A stretch of 64,000 bases of DNA from Streptomyces sp. CB02009 (GTDB lineage: Bacteria; Actinomycetota; Actinomycetes; Streptomycetales; Streptomycetaceae). The stretch covers positions 124,001 to 188,000 of the forward strand of contig NZ_LIVV01000009.1 of the NCBI RefSeq assembly GCF_001905825.1, given 5' to 3'. The notes under the pieces were generated by a model that was not told the origin of the DNA, ran no database searches, and saw only the letters and a program-made list of their open reading frames with translations. Shown here piece by piece: positions 60,549 to 64,000 of the stretch; the first letter of the stretch is position 1; every line of letters begins with the position of its first letter. The translations under genes were made by a program, and so were the position numbers.

Positions 60549-63119
60549 CTACTCGCTGGCGATCGCGTTCAGGACGTTCATCCGGCCGGCCCGGAACGCC
60601 GGGACCAGGGCCGCGAACAGTCCCACGAAGGCCGAGCCGACGAAGACCGTCAGGATCGTCGGCCAGGGGATCTCCAGGACCCCGAGGCCCTCCAGGGCGA
60701 GGAGCTTCTGGGCCGCCGTGCCCCAGCCCATGCCCAGGCCGAGGCCGAGCAGTGCGCCGAACAGGGCGATCACCACCGACTCCAGGCGGATCATGCGGCG
60801 CAGCTGGCGGCGGGAGAGGCCGATGGCCCGCATGAGCCCGATCTCCCGGGTCCGCTCGACGACCGACAGGGCCAGGGTGTTCACGACGCCCAGGATCGCG
60901 ACGACGATCGCCAGGGCGAGGAGCCCGTACACGATGTTGAGCAGCTGTCCGACCTGGTCCTGCAGCTGTTCCTTGTAGTCGGCCTGGTTGCTCACCTTGT
61001 ACTGCGGGTACGGCCCGAGCGCGTCCTTGAGGGCCTGGTAGGCCGCGGTCTCCTGGCCGTCCTTCGCGCTGGCGAGCAGGAGCAGGCTCTGCGGCATGCG
61101 GTCGGCGGGGACGTATTCGGCGAGGGTGGTGACGTTGATGTACATCGCCCCCTTGTCGACCTGCCCCGTGTCGGCGGTGATCGCCGCGACCTTCAGCTTC
61201 GCCTTCTCGCCGCCCTTGAACGCGACGGTCAGCACGTCGCCGACCTTCACCTTGTGCGCGGTGGCGTAGTCGCTGCCGACCGACATCGCGCCCTTGCCGT
61301 ACGCGTCGGTGAGGGTGCCCGCCGTGGTCTCCCGGCGCAGGTCCTGCACGTACGACGGTTCGGTGGCGGCCAGGTCGGCCGTGGTGGTCCTGCCGCGCGG
61401 GTCGGTGACGGTGGCGTCGACCCACCGGTACTCGGTGACGTGGTCCAGGCCCGGGGCCTTCTCCAGGGCCGCCTGGGCCTGCGGGACGATCGGCTGGCCG
61501 GTGCCGGACTGGACGATGAAGTCGGCGCCGACGGACCTGTCCAGTTCGTCGGTGGCCGAGGCGACCATCGAGGAGCCGACGACCGACAGGGCGGCGACGA
61601 GCGCGAGGCCGATCATCAGGGCCGCGGCGGTGGCGCCGGTGCGGCGCGGGTTGCGGAGCGCGTTCCGCTCGGCCATCCGGCCGACCGGGCCGAAGATCCG
61701 GAGGACGACGACGCCCAGGGCGCGGACGACCGCGCCCGCGAGGAGCGGGCCGACGACGACGAAGCCGAGGAGGGTGAAGAGGACGCCGAGGCCGAGCCAC
61801 AGGGAGCCGGGGGCGGCCTCCTCGGCGCGGGACGCCGCCACGAGCGCGGCCGCTCCGGCGGCGGTGAGGGCGAGACCGATGCCGCCGCGGATCCGGCCGG
61901 CCCGGCCGTCGGCGGGGGTGCCCGCGTCGCGGAGGGCCGCCATCGGGGAGATCTTCCCGGCCCGGCGGGCCGGGATGTAGGCGGCGAGGACGGTGACGAC
62001 GATGCCGAGGACGAGGCCGACGACCGGGGTCGTCCACGTGACGGTGAGGTCGTCGGTGGAGAGCTCCATGCCGATCGAGGACATGAGCTGCATCAGTCCG
62101 ACGGCGAGTCCGACGCCGGCGGCGACTCCGGCGACGGAGCCGAAGAGGCCGAGGAGCAGCGCCTCGATGAGGACGGAGCGGTTGACCTGCTTGCGGCTGG
62201 AGCCGATGGCCCGCATGAGGCCGATCTCGCGGGTGCGCTGGGCGACCAGCATCGAGAAGGTGTTGACGATGAGGAAGATGCCGACGAGGAAGGCGATCCC
62301 GGCGAAGCCGAGCATCGCGTACTTCATGACGTCGAGGAAGCCGGCGACGTCCTCGCGGCCCGCGTCGGCGGACTCGGCGGCGGTCTGCAGGGTGTAGCCG
62401 CCGCCGAGCGAGGCGGCGATGTTCGCCTTCAGGGCGTCGTCGGTCACGCCGGCCTTGGCGTCGGCCGTGATCTGGGTGAACAGGCCTTCCTTGCCGAGAA
62501 GTTCGCGCTGGGCGACGGCCGTCTCGAAGTAGACGACGGTGGCGCCGGGGTTGGTGACCTTGAAGTCGACGATGCCGGAGATCTTCGTGGTGAAGTCGCC
62601 GACGACGGAGATGGTCCGCAGTTCGTCGCCGAGCTTGAGGCCGTGCTTCTCGGCGGTGTCGCCGTCGACGACGACCTCGGTGGGGCCGCGCGGCTCGTGG
62701 CCGGAGGTCATCTCCATGGAACGGAGTTCGTTCGGGCTCCAGTTGACGGCGATGGTGGGCGCGCCGCTGGTGGGTCCGACGTTCTTGTTCTTCGCGTCGA
62801 CGACGGTGATCCCGGTGGAGACGACGGAGCCCTGGGCGGCCTGGACGCCCTCGGTCTTCCGGACCTGCTCGACGAGCGAGGCGGGGAAGGACTCGGGGCG
62901 GCCGCCCTGGGACACCTCGCCGGGGTCGGTGTCCTTGGGGCTGACCGTGACGTCGGAGGCGGTCGAGGCGAAGAGCTTGTCGAACGTCGTGTTCATGGTG
63001 TCGGTGAACACGAGGGTGCCACTGACGAACGCGACGGAGAGCAGGACGGCGATGGCGGACAGCGCCATGCGTCCCTTGTGCGCGAAGAAGTTGCGCATCG
63101 AGGTCTTCAGGACGCTCAT
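60549..63119 (-). CDS. ABC transporter permease, FtsX family (paralogue of 1690-4221)
   Basis: An 856-residue exporter permease. It has an N-terminal helix (about residues 18-40), an extracellular domain, an FtsX block (about 265-390, REIGLMRAIGSSRKQVNRSVLIEALL), a central membrane pair, GLMRAIGLSRRQLRRMIRLESV in the second FtsX block (about 740-850), and a final helix. The N-terminus KTSMRNFFAHKGRMALSAIAVLLSVAFVSGTLVFTDT parallels the paralogue's ALRNVLAHKARLLMTVLAVMLGVAFVSGTLVFTDT. The ATG at 63119 overlaps the ATPase stop by 4 bp, fixing the start and coupling the two. Substrate unknown. Confidence 0.92.
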   Translation of the reverse strand: MSVLKTSMRNFFAHKGRMALSAIAVLLSVAFVSGTLVFTDTMNTTFDKLFASTASDVTVSPKDTDPGEVSQGGRPESFPASLVEQVRKTEGVQAAQGSVVSTGITVVDAKNKNVGPTSGAPTIAVNWSPNELRSMEMTSGHEPRGPTEVVVDGDTAEKHGLKLGDELRTISVVGDFTTKISGIVDFKVTNPGATVVYFETAVAQRELLGKEGLFTQITADAKAGVTDDALKANIAASLGGGYTLQTAAESADAGREDVAGFLDVMKYAMLGFAGIAFLVGIFLIVNTFSMLVAQRTREIGLMRAIGSSRKQVNRSVLIEALLLGLFGSVAGVAAGVGLAVGLMQLMSSIGMELSTDDLTVTWTTPVVGLVLGIVVTVLAAYIPARRAGKISPMAALRDAGTPADGRAGRIRGGIGLALTAAGAAALVAASRAEEAAPGSLWLGLGVLFTLLGFVVVGPLLAGAVVRALGVVVLRIFGPVGRMAERNALRNPRRTGATAAALMIGLALVAALSVVGSSMVASATDELDRSVGADFIVQSGTGQPIVPQAQAALEKAPGLDHVTEYRWVDATVTDPRGRTTTADLAATEPSYVQDLRRETTAGTLTDAYGKGAMSVGSDYATAHKVKVGDVLTVAFKGGEKAKLKVAAITADTGQVDKGAMYINVTTLAEYVPADRMPQSLLLLASAKDGQETAAYQALKDALGPYPQYKVSNQADYKEQLQDQVGQLLNIVYGLLALAIVVAILGVVNTLALSVVERTREIGLMRAIGLSRRQLRRMIRLESVVIALFGALLGLGLGMGWGTAAQKLLALEGLGVLEIPWPTILTVFVGSAFVGLFAALVPAFRAGRMNVLNAIASE

Positions 63120-63955
63120 GACGTCCGCCCGCGCGCGTCGAAGTCCTTCATGCGGTCGAGGACGGCGTCGGCGGTCGGCCGGAGCATCTCGTCCACGATC
63201 CGCCCGTCGGCGAGGTAGAGGACCCGGTCCGCGTAGGAGGCGGCGACGGGGTCGTGGGTGACCATGACGATCGTCTGGCCGAGTTCGTCGACCGACGTGC
63301 GGAGGAAGCCGAGGACCTCGGCGCCCGCCCGCGAGTCCAGGTTTCCGGTCGGCTCGTCCCCGAAGATGATCTCGGGTCTGGCGGCGAGGGCGCGGGCCAC
63401 GGCCACGCGCTGCTGCTGGCCGCCGGAGAGCTCGTTGGGGCGGTGCTTGAGGCGCTCGGAGAGACCGACGGTGTCCACGACCCGGCGCAGCCACTCGGCG
63501 TCCGGCTTGCGGCCGGCGATGTCCATCGGCAGCGTGATGTTCTCGATGGCGCTCAGGGTCGGCAGCAGGTTGAACGCCTGGAAGATGAAGCCGATCCGGT
63601 CCCGGCGCAACTGCGTGAGCTTCTTGTCCTTGAGCCGGGTGATCTCGGTCTCGTCGAGGAAGATCTCGCCGCTGGTGACGGTGTCGAGCCCGGCGAGGCA
63701 GTGCATCAGGGTCGATTTGCCGGAACCCGAGGGTCCCATGATCGCGGTGAACTGTCCGCGGGCGATGTCGACGTCGACGGAGTCCAGTGCGACGACCCGG
63801 GTCTCCCCGGTGCCGTACGCCTTGACGACCTGACGCGCCCGCGCGGCGACGGCCGTACTCCCACCCGCCGCCCGACCACCGCCCCTCAACGAGGCGCTGC
63901 GCGCCGCACCTTCATCGTCTCCCCCGTGCCTGGGGATGGTCACAGCCGTGGTCAC
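63116..63955 (-). CDS. ABC transporter ATP-binding protein (paralogue of 832-1602)
   Basis: A 279-residue ATPase of the MacB/LolD group, co-translated with the permease below. Walker A is GPSGSGKSTLMH near residue 76, the signature LSGGQQQRVAVARALAARPE, Walker B IIFGDEPTGNLD and the switch THDPVAAS. An Arg/Ala/Gly-rich N-terminal extension of about 40 residues precedes the domain. The GTG at 63955 has CTCCT on the plus strand (AGGAG) just upstream. It closely resembles the ATPase at the left end of the window, including the tail RIVDEM-L-PTAD-VLDRMK-FDA-GRTS. Confidence 0.93.
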   Translation of the reverse strand: MTTAVTIPRHGGDDEGAARSASLRGGGRAAGGSTAVAARARQVVKAYGTGETRVVALDSVDVDIARGQFTAIMGPSGSGKSTLMHCLAGLDTVTSGEIFLDETEITRLKDKKLTQLRRDRIGFIFQAFNLLPTLSAIENITLPMDIAGRKPDAEWLRRVVDTVGLSERLKHRPNELSGGQQQRVAVARALAARPEIIFGDEPTGNLDSRAGAEVLGFLRTSVDELGQTIVMVTHDPVAASYADRVLYLADGRIVDEMLRPTADAVLDRMKDFDARGRTS

Positions 63956-64000
63956 GGTTTTCTCCTAGCGGTGGCGTGAAGCGTGGGTGGGTTTGTAAGT

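Noticed and set aside
56614-62037. A 1,807-codon minus-strand frame crossing mfd and the permease
   Set aside because: It runs out of frame through two conserved genes; no domain is encoded in it.

Overview
The window is a stretch of high-GC actinobacterial chromosome, almost certainly Streptomyces. The evidence is the gene content and order: tRNA-Leu(UAA) (bldA), an ABC exporter, a cyclopropane synthase, NDH-2, Ppx, DUF501, DivIC, enolase, two Rpf proteins, a CYP107-like P450, MazG and Mfd, much as I recall it around SCO3089-SCO3111 of S. coelicolor. Third codon positions are almost all G or C, and many genes overlap by 4 bp.

Left edge (1-831). The N-terminal part of a tyrosine recombinase gene points off the left edge. 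Its start lies 100 bp from the CCA end of bldA, the tRNA that reads the rare UUA codon. This suggests an integrative element sitting in the 3' end of bldA. A divergent promoter region separates bldA from the ABC genes.

Core block (832-18236). A FtsX-type ABC exporter is followed by leftward genes for a lipid cyclopropane/methyl synthase, NDH-2, and a coupled series (divIC, DUF501, ppx) next to eno. Then come two secreted cell-wall hydrolases (rpfA with a ydaO-type c-di-AMP leader, and an rpfC-like gene), a P450 divergent from a flavohaemoglobin-like protein, MazG and a SurA-N lipoprotein.

Accessory block (18317-37245). A GT2 polyprenyl-phosphate glycosyltransferase is divergent from a YfhO-type membrane protein. 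After these come small lipoproteins, GNAT, DUF2625, DUF6980, MepB and PPOX genes, two hydrolases beside a PucR-like regulator, an ECF sigma factor overlapping a membrane protein, and an LppU-like protein. The block ends with a Ser/Thr kinase coupled to a membrane protein and an orphan N6-adenine methylase with an N-terminal HTH.

Polymorphic toxin block (37400-48925). A secreted RHS/YD-repeat protein of about 3,596 residues carries three LamG-like domains, a long lysine-rich segment, a HINT domain and a short nuclease-like C-terminal tip. A probable immunity gene follows 12 bp downstream. The tip and immunity region has clearly lower GC than its surroundings.

Right block (49091-64000). A BMP-like anchored protein and a small membrane protein, a GNAT, two secreted nuclease-like proteins, and a TetR divergon with two matching operators come first. 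A secreted SGNH hydrolase carrying an in-frame TTA codon, and so a likely bldA target, follows. Then come mfd and a second ABC exporter, paralogous to the first but in opposite orientation, so the window is bracketed by a long inverted repeat of related genes.
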